Shown: one piece after another, positions 8,809 to 17,320 of the stretch
Numbering within the stretch: position 1 is the first letter of the stretch
How the letters are laid out: each line of letters starts with the position of its first letter
DNA from: Muribaculaceae bacterium Isolate-104 (HZI)
GTDB lineage: Bacteria; Bacteroidota; Bacteroidia; Bacteroidales; Muribaculaceae
Assembly (NCBI GenBank): GCA_003762715.1
Contig: RIBJ01000032.1
Location: 117,554-181,553, forward strand
Reading direction: 5' to 3'
Length of the DNA stretch: 64,000 nt
Position numbers and translations under genes: made by a program
The notes under the pieces: generated by a model
Told to the model about the DNA's origin: nothing
The model's input: only the letters and a program-made list of their open reading frames with translations
Databases searched by the model: none

Positions 8809-9171
8809 TCAACTCATATAGTCTTTTACTAATAATTTGTTTTTATCTATAGTTTTGACTGAATCAATATTCAATGCGCCGAGAGCATGTGCCCCTTTTT
8901 CACTTATATAAACAAAAGGATATTCTACTGTTACTCGGAATATCCTACCTAAATAGTCTATTTCTATCAGGTATTCTTTACTTGTATAGTTATACTCAAT
9001 GCTCAATATATCACATCCCTCAGGCAATAGTCTCTTCATCTTGTTTAGAGTGCGATTTTGCTTGTACCAATTCTCGTATAAGAATATTGCATTTGAAATG
9101 ATGAATACAACAAATAGAAAGCTTAATCCAACTGAAATTATGCTCAAAGATAAGCTTTCTACATTGCGCAA
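8809..9171 (-). CDS. Single-pass membrane protein with beta-rich domain
   Basis: 120-residue protein with one N-terminal transmembrane segment (about residues 8-31) and a small domain containing repeated strands (DILSIEYNY, YLIEIDYLGRIFRVTVEYPFVYI). Family not recognised. The gene lies 19 bp after the upstream small ORF. Confidence 0.65.
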   Translation of the reverse strand: MRNVESLSLSIISVGLSFLFVVFIISNAIFLYENWYKQNRTLNKMKRLLPEGCDILSIEYNYTSKEYLIEIDYLGRIFRVTVEYPFVYISEKGAHALGALNIDSVKTIDKNKLLVKDYMS

Positions 9172-9192
9172 ATAGATGATGAGAGGTATTAT

Positions 9193-9321
9193 TCATAGTA
9201 ACACAGTGATTACCGCAGTCCATAAAACTGAAAACCGAAAACTGTCCATCATTGCATGGAAGAATGATGGATAATAATTTGTTTTCAATCCTTGCCAAAA
9301 TCGCTTATCGTTCAGTTTCAT
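9193..9321 (-). CDS. Small 42-residue membrane protein
   Basis: This short frame fills the only large gap in the packed operon (between 9171 and 9327). The product begins MKLNDKRFWQG and ends in a hydrophobic segment (SVLWTAVITVLL). Its N-terminus matches that of the membrane protein at 7700-8275. It is either a real small membrane protein or the truncated remnant of a duplicated gene. Confidence 0.5.
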   Translation of the reverse strand: MKLNDKRFWQGLKTNYYPSFFHAMMDSFRFSVLWTAVITVLL

Positions 9322-9326
9322 TGTTG

Positions 9327-9875
9327 TTATGGTGTTTTCGGGTTGAACTTCATTATCATAATAGCAGATATGGCGAATACAATCACAGCACCGCCAAAGG
9401 CGCCAAGACTCGCCACTGCCATCGTTTCAAAATCACAGGACTTATTATGAAACCATAGGAAACCTTGATATTGATTAGCCCATATAGCCGAAAACATCAG
9501 ATTCGAGCAGCCAATAAATAAAGAGACTATGTCGGTGGAATATCGAAATACCGCATATCCCAATACCAGTTGGAATATCGGCAAGGTCATACAAACATAG
9601 GCGCCCCAATCATAAAACACGGAGCAATATAGTATCTGAAGATATGTTGCAACGCATACAATGAAGATTGGAATAACGGTCTTGCGATTACCTTGATTCC
9701 ATTTTATCAAGATGGCCAAACTTATCATCAGGGCTAATGATAGACTAATCGTAAGCGATATTGGCATTTCAATTTCATCGGCATTGGCCTTCGGAACAAC
9801 CCAAAACATAATCATTGCCTCTATAAGAAGCAATCCGATTAATAGCCATCTCCTTTTCGTCGTTAAATTCTCCAT
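9327..9875 (-). CDS. Multi-pass membrane protein
   Basis: 182-residue protein starting at the ATG at 9875; the longer frame overlaps the upstream gene further. About six hydrophobic segments are visible (starting with RRWLLIGLLLIEAMIMFWVV), covering most of the length. It overlaps the upstream gene by 13 bp. No family recognised. Confidence 0.65.
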   Translation of the reverse strand: MENLTTKRRWLLIGLLLIEAMIMFWVVPKANADEIEMPISLTISLSLALMISLAILIKWNQGNRKTVIPIFIVCVATYLQILYCSVFYDWGAYVCMTLPIFQLVLGYAVFRYSTDIVSLFIGCSNLMFSAIWANQYQGFLWFHNKSCDFETMAVASLGAFGGAVIVFAISAIMIMKFNPKTP

Positions 9876-10519
9876 CGCGCAGATATTTTGATAACAACAA
9901 ACCATAAAAGAAATACTAACCCTGCCGATACGACAACGGCGATGATTGTCAAAGGGATTACCCACGGCCAACTTTTATAATAGAATGCCTTTAATGACGT
10001 TAATTCTGTTACAACGGTCGGTGCTTTTGCCTTTGCTTCACTGAGCGATTTATATTCCGTTATACTGTCAGTCTTAGTGTCTATTGCAAAGTAATATTCA
10101 CTTCCTGGTGTTTCGTCGAGATCATAACGTTCTCCCGAAATAGAGTCGCCTGAAACCTTAATTTTAGTAACCCATTCATAGACAAACTGTCCGTCTTTAT
10201 GGAGAAATCCGGTAAAATTTTCTCGGGTCAAACCATATGTATGAGATTCTATCTGATAACCGTTAGGCAATTCAGTCTTATAATACCCATCCATTCCGCA
10301 ACCTGTATCAAAGATTGACGCACAGGCAAAATCTCCGACAAGACCGGTGAAATAGAACGAGTATATAAACACGAATGGCGATAACAATGCCAATATAGTG
10401 TTACGTTTCCTATGCTTCCTGCTTAGCCAACATACAATACCGGCCAATGGCAATGCAATCACCACCGCCAGTAAAGTAAAGATAATCAGATGTATTATAA
10501 TTCCGAGTATTAAAATCAT
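9863..10519 (-). CDS. Membrane protein with extracytoplasmic domain
   Basis: 218-residue protein with two N-terminal hydrophobic segments (about 1-32 and 42-64), a central soluble domain (about 65-180, with FDTGCGMDGYYKTELPNGY and KIKVSGDSISGERYDL) and a C-terminal transmembrane segment (about 190-212). Two nearby Cys residues (Phe-Ala-Cys-Ala and Thr-Gly-Cys-Gly) could form a disulfide outside the cytoplasm. Function unknown. Confidence 0.7.
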   Translation of the reverse strand: MILILGIIIHLIIFTLLAVVIALPLAGIVCWLSRKHRKRNTILALLSPFVFIYSFYFTGLVGDFACASIFDTGCGMDGYYKTELPNGYQIESHTYGLTRENFTGFLHKDGQFVYEWVTKIKVSGDSISGERYDLDETPGSEYYFAIDTKTDSITEYKSLSEAKAKAPTVVTELTSLKAFYYKSWPWVIPLTIIAVVVSAGLVFLLWFVVIKISARWRI

Positions 10520-10529
10520 GGTAGTTGGA

Positions 10530-11096
10530 TTATAAGGATAGTTTTTCGGTCATCAAATCAATGGTTACCGTAATCTCTTCCGGTATTAGACCCTTGTATT
10601 GCACATATTGCCCCACATACTCCGGAGTGTATTCTGTTGTGAGATATATAGTGACGGTCTTTCGCCCATTCTGCCAGACACCAAGGTATTGTTTGAAATA
10701 CCGGTCAATAGGAAACATCCTTATTATCCTATCGACGGATGATGTGTTTCCGGACTCAACGCATTTGTACCCGCCTCCATCTCTGATTATTTCTTTCGGA
10801 AATGAAGATTCCAGAACCCATTTTGCGGTTTCATAATCTTCACGGTCAATATCGAATACCGAATCTTTGCCGTAATAATTCTTTATGGCTTCTTCTTTGC
10901 TTATAATTATATCTTTATGTTCCGATTGCTCGTTGTATCTATTCTCAAAGGTCGCCTGATTTATTGCCTCAATGTCTTTCTCTCTGTAATGAGCTGTATT
11001 GTATCCCATATGATAAATTGCGACAATAGAAACTGCTATCGCTATAACAATAAGGAGAGCGATAGAATATGCGATTATTTTTCCGGCCTTTTTCAT
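10530..11096 (-). CDS. Membrane-anchored hypothetical protein
   Basis: 188-residue protein with a single N-terminal transmembrane segment (residues 7-29, KIIAYSIALLIVIAIAVSIV) and a soluble domain probably outside the cytoplasm. The domain contains a beta-rich end (RKTVTIYLTTEYTPEYVGQYVQYKG). ATGA-type overlap (4 bp) with the upstream gene. No family recognised. Confidence 0.65.
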   Translation of the reverse strand: MKKAGKIIAYSIALLIVIAIAVSIVAIYHMGYNTAHYREKDIEAINQATFENRYNEQSEHKDIIISKEEAIKNYYGKDSVFDIDREDYETAKWVLESSFPKEIIRDGGGYKCVESGNTSSVDRIIRMFPIDRYFKQYLGVWQNGRKTVTIYLTTEYTPEYVGQYVQYKGLIPEEITVTIDLMTEKLSL

Positions 11097-11629
11097 ATTA
11101 TGGAGTAAATTATGAAGAATACGAATACTGCCAATAGTGTGAAGATCATAATATTTACGACATAGCGGTTCTGTTGGCTTGAACCTTCATAATCGAATAT
11201 TTCGGTTCCGCCAAACTTTTCAATGGCTTGTCTTACGCTCCTGTTTCGGCATAATTTGCCAGATAGTCTTACGTCGTGGAATTTTTCTCGTTTCCCTGCC
11301 AAAGTCTTTATGCCCAGACAACGGAAGCAGTGCCCCATAGCGGTGCGCCATGCTATGTCGCATTTCTCGATTTCGTCCCAATGCAGGAGTTTATTCTTGT
11401 GCCAATCTTTTATAGTGATTCCGGTCTCATCAATCATCAATACGCTGCGTCCATATTTCACATATTTGAATATGTAAACGACCATGCCGATAGCGAAAAA
11501 TACCAAACCGCCAACACTGAGAATATTCCAGCCCTCAGTGCAACCGGCCCATATGCACCATGCAGTCATTACGACACATAAGGTTGGTGCAGTAAACGAT
11601 TCTTGCGCTATGTATTTATCGGCTTTCAT
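11093..11629 (-). CDS. Membrane protein with PH-like domain
   Basis: 178-residue protein. Two N-terminal transmembrane segments (about 15-33 and 36-55) are followed by a strand-rich region (SVLMIDETGITIKDWHKNKLLHWDEIEKCDI) typical of bacterial PH-like/STM3941-type proteins, and a final C-terminal membrane segment (about 155-177). The same layout is seen in the gene at 15837-16367. Specific function unknown. Confidence 0.65.
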   Translation of the reverse strand: MKADKYIAQESFTAPTLCVVMTAWCIWAGCTEGWNILSVGGLVFFAIGMVVYIFKYVKYGRSVLMIDETGITIKDWHKNKLLHWDEIEKCDIAWRTAMGHCFRCLGIKTLAGKREKFHDVRLSGKLCRNRSVRQAIEKFGGTEIFDYEGSSQQNRYVVNIMIFTLLAVFVFFIIYSII

Positions 11630-11630
11630 A

Positions 11631-11876
11631 TTATGACAGGTATTTGACCATTAAAATTAGGAGTACGCAAAAGACTACAAAACCGAAAAAGGTGTTGGCA
11701 AAGGCGTTGTCAAAGTTTGCGAGAACCATATCTTTCGGATTATCGTAACGCAGGCTTTTATATGTTACTTTCTTCCTGAGGATAACTCGGATGAAGAAAT
11801 ATCGGAGGCCCGCTCCAATATGCCGGAATGTTGAACCAAGTATCGAGTACATAACCATTTCAATTAAAGCCTCCAT
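11631..11876 (-). CDS. Small membrane protein
   Basis: 81-residue protein with a C-terminal hydrophobic segment (FGFVVFCVLLILMVKYL) and an amphipathic N-terminal half containing a basic patch (FIRVILRKKVTYKS). It starts 9 bp after the lipoprotein gene and ends 1 bp before the start of the next gene. Confidence 0.6.
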   Translation of the reverse strand: MEALIEMVMYSILGSTFRHIGAGLRYFFIRVILRKKVTYKSLRYDNPKDMVLANFDNAFANTFFGFVVFCVLLILMVKYLS

Positions 11877-11885
11877 GCCGATTAG

Positions 11886-12329
11886 TTAATTGAGTGTTTG
11901 CCGATAGAAAACAGCATCCGGATTCACTCCTCCGCAAGTGACAAGATTATAGCCAGATGGAATATAAATGGTGTCGCCTATGGTGACAATAGGGGTCGGC
12001 ACATTCAGATTACCATTAAATTTCCATTCTTTCCCGTCTCTATTTCGACGCAAACCTCTTGACGTTATCCACGGCCCGAGAGTAGAGCGCAAAAAAGTAT
12101 AGTCTGAATCAAAACATACCACATCGTCCAGTTCCACAACAACCGTATCTCCAACGGATACGATTGTATGTTCTCCCCACCAGATTAGAGTGTCCTGAAC
12201 CTCTTTCGGCAGTTCAGAGAACATCACAGGCTCACCATCGTTATAGTCAATACTTCGGGAGCAACCGGCGATTACGATTAATGACAATATTGCCGTCGCG
12301 ATGGCTATATGAATTTTCTTAACTTTCAT
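11886..12329 (-). CDS. Lipoprotein of unknown function
   Basis: 147-residue protein with a lipoprotein signal: MKVKKIHIAIATAILSLIVI followed by lipobox-like IAGCSRS, so Cys22 or nearby is probably acylated. The ATG at 12329 is chosen because it places the signal at the N-terminus and overlaps the upstream stop by 4 bp. The mature part has short strands with repeated GDT turns (SVGDTVVVELDD, TIGDTIYIPSGYN). Confidence 0.7.
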   Translation of the reverse strand: MKVKKIHIAIATAILSLIVIAGCSRSIDYNDGEPVMFSELPKEVQDTLIWWGEHTIVSVGDTVVVELDDVVCFDSDYTFLRSTLGPWITSRGLRRNRDGKEWKFNGNLNVPTPIVTIGDTIYIPSGYNLVTCGGVNPDAVFYRQTLN

Positions 12330-12706
12330 TTGATAATCCGTATTGTTACTAAATTCAGCAGAATAGCTCCGGGAATGGAGATAATTGCGAAACCTATTGC
12401 GATCAGGACAATCCATCCGTTTTCTCCGTTGAGGAAATTAAAAGCCGCTATAATGAAATTAACCCCGATAGTGGATAAATACGCTGCGATGCCTAACAGA
12501 TAGCTTTTCCTGTCAGGGATGATAAGCCACGCTATCAAAGCCCCGATTATCCAAAACGAAATGATTGTGACAGGAATCCCCCAAAAATCCAACCACTTCT
12601 CGCCTGAAACCATATACCACAATCCGCAAGCGATAGCAAAAGTCAGTATGCCGCTAATAGTCGCCACACCAATAAATTTGCCAGTGTTCTTATCTTTCAG
12701 TTTCAT
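12326..12706 (-). CDS. Four-helix membrane protein
   Basis: 126-residue protein that is nearly all hydrophobic, with four predicted transmembrane helices. ATGA overlaps (4 bp) with both neighbours show tight translational coupling. No family recognised. Confidence 0.65.
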   Translation of the reverse strand: MKLKDKNTGKFIGVATISGILTFAIACGLWYMVSGEKWLDFWGIPVTIISFWIIGALIAWLIIPDRKSYLLGIAAYLSTIGVNFIIAAFNFLNGENGWIVLIAIGFAIISIPGAILLNLVTIRIIK

Positions 12707-13185
12707 GTTTTCTCAATTATTATATTGTCCGAACCATCTTCCAACGAGTTTAAGGAATCCAAATGTATATGAGTGCCGGGAGGCACATCTGCTTGCGCTA
12801 AATTCGTAAGATGATTAGCCAATGAGAGTAACCCTTCTTTGTTCGCCTTTATAACCATGCCATCCTCACTTACATTGCTTTTGATTTCAAAGCCATTCAC
12901 CCAATCAAGTATTAGTCCATCGCTTGAAGAATATTTGGGTAATTTCTTTTCTCGGTTTCCTCTTCGCCACAAGTAAACGAACAGTCCGAGTGCCACGAAA
13001 TAGTTTATCCACATGGCACATGAAAGTGCATCGACACTCAGGTACATTCTTTCAATTATATCCTGAATGTCGAATGGCTCTACAATGTATTTAAGATCGA
13101 GATATGCGTTGCAGACTAAAAGCAATTCAATAACTGCTCCTAATCCGAAGATTACGCAACCCAATATTTTCTGCCACTTTTTCAT
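12703..13185 (-). CDS. Membrane protein with Imm32-like C-terminal domain
   Basis: 160-residue protein from the ATG at 13185. Two transmembrane segments (about 6-28 and 58-76) precede a soluble domain with KANKEGLLSLANHLTNLAQ and GTHIHLDSLNSLEDGS. This pattern matches my memory of the Imm32 family of immunity proteins from polymorphic toxin systems; the match is moderate and not verified. If correct, this is the only gene in the operon with a recognisable immunity family. Confidence 0.6.
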   Translation of the reverse strand: MKKWQKILGCVIFGLGAVIELLLVCNAYLDLKYIVEPFDIQDIIERMYLSVDALSCAMWINYFVALGLFVYLWRRGNREKKLPKYSSSDGLILDWVNGFEIKSNVSEDGMVIKANKEGLLSLANHLTNLAQADVPPGTHIHLDSLNSLEDGSDNIIIEKT

Positions 13186-13189
13186 GCCT

Positions 13190-13921
13190 CTATTCGTAAT
13201 AATATGTGTTGCTGTAAACCTCGTATTCAATACCGTTCTTATTCAGATAATCTGCAAAGTTCTTGAATGAATCCAGATTCTTGAGATAGTTCTCGTAAGC
13301 GGAATAGAATTTGCGACAATCGGCAATCAATGCACTGTCATCATTCAACGAAAGTCTTTCTGATAAGTATTGAAACTCATCTACAATGTGAAGCATATCC
13401 AGAATGGCTGAAACCGAAACTCCATTCATACCGTCGAGTATGCCTGACGGTATTTCGTGGAGGGAAATTTCCAAATATGATTTCAAAGAATAATACTTGA
13501 AATTCAATACATCAAGATTTTCAGGTTCCACATCAAGAACTAAATCAGTCAACTGTATGGGATTGTACTTATAACCAATAGCGTCACAAAAAATGGATAG
13601 CGGACTATTGGCATTGTTATATAACCTATCGTGACCACGGAAACAACTGAACAAAAACTTGATGCCATCAATTCCGTTGTTTTCAAAGTCAGCGGCTACC
13701 ACAGGAATTATTATGGATTTGATGAAATAATTATTATAGCACAGTTCGCCATAACAATCCCGAAATTCACATAATTCCAGCATTGTCGGGATTTCATCCG
13801 TATGAATGTTTTTGGTCCATTCCGAAAGCATGGCATGTCGCTGTTTCCTTTCAGGTTTGCTCAAGCCGTCTTTGCGGAATTGAGAGCATATAGAAATGTA
13901 TTCTGCCAATACCTTATTCAT
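13190..13921 (-). CDS. Hypothetical soluble helical protein
   Basis: 243-residue soluble protein, acidic and alpha-helical, without signal peptide. No catalytic motif seen. The C-terminus ends with aromatic-rich YEVYSNTYYYE. It overlaps its upstream neighbour by 4 bp. The style resembles SMI1-like or other immunity proteins, but no family is assigned. Confidence 0.65.
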   Translation of the reverse strand: MNKVLAEYISICSQFRKDGLSKPERKQRHAMLSEWTKNIHTDEIPTMLELCEFRDCYGELCYNNYFIKSIIIPVVAADFENNGIDGIKFLFSCFRGHDRLYNNANSPLSIFCDAIGYKYNPIQLTDLVLDVEPENLDVLNFKYYSLKSYLEISLHEIPSGILDGMNGVSVSAILDMLHIVDEFQYLSERLSLNDDSALIADCRKFYSAYENYLKNLDSFKNFADYLNKNGIEYEVYSNTYYYE

Positions 13922-14805
13922 TTCTCAGTCCTCCTATTCAAGTTGATGATAAACCGGCGCACTTCGGCAGGCGACATCCAAGGCACAGAATCTTTTGGTA
14001 AGGAAAAATTCAGATATTGATGGTCGGGGCCGTGGTATCTTATCTGCACGCAATCTTTGGCTGGCGTGCGAGTGTCATCCGCATTGTAATAATCTATCAG
14101 AACATCCACATTTGGATTTCGGCAATCATAGTGAATAGTGCATCCCTGACGATAACTCACCGTGGCAAACGGTGAGGGTAATGTGAAACTACCTGAGGTC
14201 ATTTGGCCGGTTAATGGATTGTATTGAAACAGATTGTCTATCAGCAGTCCGATTTCAGGTGCGAATCTGGCATATTTTATTGAATCAAGAGGATGTACCC
14301 AAACTGATCCATTTTCTTTATCTGTTGTCACAGCAAAATATCCCATTTCTTTATTGATGGTAAGATATGTTTCAGCAGTACCGAAAAATGGATATATATT
14401 GGTTTTGATAGGAGATATGAATGGCCCGTCTTTTAATCCAATGTAAGCTGTGGGCACACAATCAAACGGGCCGCTATCTTTATACAATATGTAGTTATCG
14501 TTTTTATCATAAATAGAAGGGAAACAGCTTAAAAATATCAGGAAAAACGGAAGAGCAAGAATCCACGAGGCGACAAAATCAAAATGGATCCAATATTTAA
14601 GAATTTGCGGAGCTTCAATATTACCGGCAATCGGTTTGATAAACAATCCTAATGCAAAACCAAACATCCACACCCACAAATCAAGATTCCACCGCCATAG
14701 TTGGTGGTTATCTAAGATCATCTCCATACCAATAACAACAGGCAGTAGGGCGAGCTGCACCCATACCATGCAAAGCGCAATATTATATCGGAGAGAAGTT
14801 TTCAT
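13918..14805 (-). CDS. Membrane protein with large extracytoplasmic domain
   Basis: 295-residue protein with about three N-terminal transmembrane segments (residues 8-30, 43-60, 72-95) and a soluble beta-rich C-terminal domain from residue 100 on. Overlaps of 4 bp occur at both ends. No known family recognised. Confidence 0.65.
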   Translation of the reverse strand: MKTSLRYNIALCMVWVQLALLPVVIGMEMILDNHQLWRWNLDLWVWMFGFALGLFIKPIAGNIEAPQILKYWIHFDFVASWILALPFFLIFLSCFPSIYDKNDNYILYKDSGPFDCVPTAYIGLKDGPFISPIKTNIYPFFGTAETYLTINKEMGYFAVTTDKENGSVWVHPLDSIKYARFAPEIGLLIDNLFQYNPLTGQMTSGSFTLPSPFATVSYRQGCTIHYDCRNPNVDVLIDYYNADDTRTPAKDCVQIRYHGPDHQYLNFSLPKDSVPWMSPAEVRRFIINLNRRTEK

Positions 14806-15359
14806 ATCTTTGCTTTTGGAATTAACGTGATTGATTCAAGTTTGGCGATATTGGGTGAAATCGGCTTGATTGTCAAACTTACATCGTACTGCTCAGGAAG
14901 TAGCTTTACATTTGGGTAGTTGTTGAGATTGTAACTTCTCCAAAATGGGGTTCCGTTATAACGGAAACATACCTCATCTATTCGATTTGTTGAATATCCC
15001 TTTAGTGAAGTTATTAAGGTTGTTGGAACGATGGACTGCGCCTTTATATTCCAATGGCTAAAGACAGCAAAGAAAACAGAAAGTCCACTAATGGCAATAG
15101 ATTTCAAATACTTTCCATATTGGGATTTCCGCGAGAAAACAAAACAACCGATTGCAATAAGCCATACGGCAATCATCAGGAAATCATATATCCGACTGGA
15201 GATAAGAAATCCTCTTGAAATCCATAACACTGCACTCATAAGCGCGATAATCGCCCATAGAGAATAGTCAATCGACCGTGAACGTGTCGACTGATATATT
15301 CCCTTGCCTATGCCATAGGCAATAGCGATTATTACTATGTAGCGCAGTGTCGTTTCCAT
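14802..15359 (-). CDS. Membrane protein
   Basis: 185-residue protein with four N-terminal transmembrane segments within residues 1-105 and an 80-residue C-terminal domain with strands (NVKLLPEQYDVSLTIKPISP). ATGA overlap with the downstream gene. Function unknown. Confidence 0.65.
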   Translation of the reverse strand: METTLRYIVIIAIAYGIGKGIYQSTRSRSIDYSLWAIIALMSAVLWISRGFLISSRIYDFLMIAVWLIAIGCFVFSRKSQYGKYLKSIAISGLSVFFAVFSHWNIKAQSIVPTTLITSLKGYSTNRIDEVCFRYNGTPFWRSYNLNNYPNVKLLPEQYDVSLTIKPISPNIAKLESITLIPKAKI

Positions 15360-15363
15360 ATTG

Positions 15364-15840
15364 TCATGTTAGTATTTCAAGCATACGCTTCTTAAGTTTC
15401 TTATAGTTGGCATATAACGCGAATCGTAGAAACAGGAAATCAATCAAAACAAAAGGTATAAATATCAATAGCTTTGCTATGCCCACAGCGATTCCATTTG
15501 TAAAACAAGATGATAACACAAGCATAAATATAAATAGCAATCCCATATTCCATACGGCCATCATAACCAATACAAACTCACTCATACCAACCGCCAAATG
15601 AACACGACATTTATCTTTTCCAACTTGCTCTACAATACCGACTGCATCGGAGGCAAAGGAATTAACATAGTATGTATTCAGAGCTATGCGGAATCCGTTT
15701 CGCCATACCGAGCCGCGAAATTCGGCCTTTTTGCCATAGTTCATCCTGTCACACGAAATAACGGTAGAAGCGGAGATAAACGATAAAAGTTCATCTTTAC
15801 TCCTATTCACTACAATATCGTGTTTGAAGAAAGTAATCAT
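15364..15840 (-). CDS. Membrane protein with N-terminal soluble domain
   Basis: 158-residue protein. Residues 1-85 form a soluble alpha/beta domain (TFFKHDIVVNRSKDELLSFI, then AEFRGSVWRNGFRIALNTYY); two transmembrane segments follow (about 88-110 and 115-140), ending with a basic cytoplasmic tail. Overlaps the upstream gene by 4 bp. Confidence 0.65.
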   Translation of the reverse strand: MITFFKHDIVVNRSKDELLSFISASTVISCDRMNYGKKAEFRGSVWRNGFRIALNTYYVNSFASDAVGIVEQVGKDKCRVHLAVGMSEFVLVMMAVWNMGLLFIFMLVLSSCFTNGIAVGIAKLLIFIPFVLIDFLFLRFALYANYKKLKKRMLEILT

Positions 15841-16367
15841 GCCTGCTCGTTTTTAATACGTCTGACTCCAAGTTGATAGGCGGTGTGCGTAAATGGAGGT
15901 ACAGGTTTCTTGATATGATGTTTCGGTAAATCTATCGCGTCATACAATTCTTGAAAATTTGCAAATATATTGTCGTAGATTTCATGCTTTACGATACCGT
16001 TTTTGACGAGCCAAACCCCATTTATCAATTCTCCGTAACGATTAAAGACCCTTACATTGCATTTACAGTCGTAGTCATGGAGGTCTTTAGTGAAAACAAG
16101 TATCGGCAGATATGGCAGATAATATGTCAATCCATTTTCGTCAATGACAATTCTACTAAATAATTTCAAACTCAGTATTAATAGCCAACCAAATATTATC
16201 GACAAAAACAATAAGAGCGATGAAATCATCACAGATGTGTTTGCGAAACCTTCACCGTTTAGCGACCCCATGAACAAATAAAAAAGACCTAAACAGCAGA
16301 ATAGCATCATTAATGGTATGAGTGATTTCATATATGCACTTTTCTTATATTTCGAGACCGTGGCCAT
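15837..16367 (-). CDS. Membrane protein with PH-like domain
   Basis: 176-residue protein with two N-terminal transmembrane segments (about 14-33 and 44-70) and a strand-rich domain (SRIVIDENGLTYYLPYL, CKCNVRVFNRYGELINGVW). The architecture resembles that of the gene at 11093-11629. It is followed, with a 4-bp overlap, by the gene at 15364. Confidence 0.65.
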   Translation of the reverse strand: MATVSKYKKSAYMKSLIPLMMLFCCLGLFYLFMGSLNGEGFANTSVMISSLLLFLSIIFGWLLILSLKLFSRIVIDENGLTYYLPYLPILVFTKDLHDYDCKCNVRVFNRYGELINGVWLVKNGIVKHEIYDNIFANFQELYDAIDLPKHHIKKPVPPFTHTAYQLGVRRIKNEQA

Positions 16368-16369
16368 AG

Positions 16370-17320
16370 CTATTTCTCCTTATGTTTGAACTTGATGGTT
16401 TTCTTGGTGTTGCGCTTGGGATATTTAACCTTGATTATCACAGGGTAGTCGTAGCCATCTGCCTCGATACGGAGTGTAGCTTCTTTTAATGGCTTGCCTT
16501 CTTCATCAGTTAAACCATAATCATAATCCCAGAATATTCGACATGGATGTTTTTCATCAAAGTATTCCGGTGATAAAAATCGGGAATCTTCTTCGTTGTC
16601 ATCGTCTATCCATATTCGTTCAATATACAAATCATCTTTGTCAATGCGGTTGCCTTCCTCATCAATCACATTGAGGTCGAGATAATGATTTATTTCTCTT
16701 TTCACAGAAATAGCACCTCCCAGAACAAGTACGTCGCCCGTTAATACCGACTCGTCTGCTTCAAGCACAATATCTAAATTATCGGACCATCGCTTGATTG
16801 GCACTTTCAGAATATGATATCCGGGAAATGACACTTCCAATGTATCGCCGGGCGCAACTTCTATTTCAAAATCACCTTCAATACCTGAAGCACAACCCTT
16901 ATTGTTTCGTAAATTGATTATAGTTGCTCCTATCAATGGTTCTCGTTGTGTTATTCCATTGCTGTCTATTTTTTCGCACACGACGCCTTTCACCATAAAT
17001 GTATCGGTTACAGCATGGACTGCAATATCTCCCATTGGGAGCGACAGGTTCGGATCCGGAGCCTGCGCGGAAACGCCGTTTGGATTTAGCAATGCTAAAG
17101 CACCTGTCGAGATTCCGGCGAGAATGATGGCTTTACCCATGCGCTGACGGGAGCGAAGTTGTTTCTCCAAGTAGAGCACCTCGGCCTCGCATTTTGGGCA
17201 CGTGCCGAGACAGTCGCCCTTGTAGCGACATTCCGACGTGGCAAACTCGATGCCGTTTGCGTCGGCAATCTGCCGACGTATCTCTTTCAATATCTTGCAG
17301 GTCTGTTTTCCTCGTGCCAT
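16370..17320 (-). CDS. Cys4-module protein with carboxypeptidase-regulatory-like domain
   Basis: 316-residue protein. Residues 1-50 form a conserved module with four Cys in the order C-x5-C-x3-C-x2-C (within ECRYKGDCLGTCPKCEAEV), able to bind Zn or an Fe-S cluster. A hydrophobic segment (AIILAGISTGALALL) follows, then a CarboxypepD_reg-like beta domain (PLIGATIINLRNNKGCASGI, GDTLEVSFPGYH) and a C-terminal acidic/strand region. The N-terminal 60 residues are nearly identical to those of the neighbouring TonB-domain protein. The ATG at 17320, just after that gene's stop, is chosen. Confidence 0.75.
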   Translation of the reverse strand: MARGKQTCKILKEIRRQIADANGIEFATSECRYKGDCLGTCPKCEAEVLYLEKQLRSRQRMGKAIILAGISTGALALLNPNGVSAQAPDPNLSLPMGDIAVHAVTDTFMVKGVVCEKIDSNGITQREPLIGATIINLRNNKGCASGIEGDFEIEVAPGDTLEVSFPGYHILKVPIKRWSDNLDIVLEADESVLTGDVLVLGGAISVKREINHYLDLNVIDEEGNRIDKDDLYIERIWIDDDNEEDSRFLSPEYFDEKHPCRIFWDYDYGLTDEEGKPLKEATLRIEADGYDYPVIIKVKYPKRNTKKTIKFKHKEK

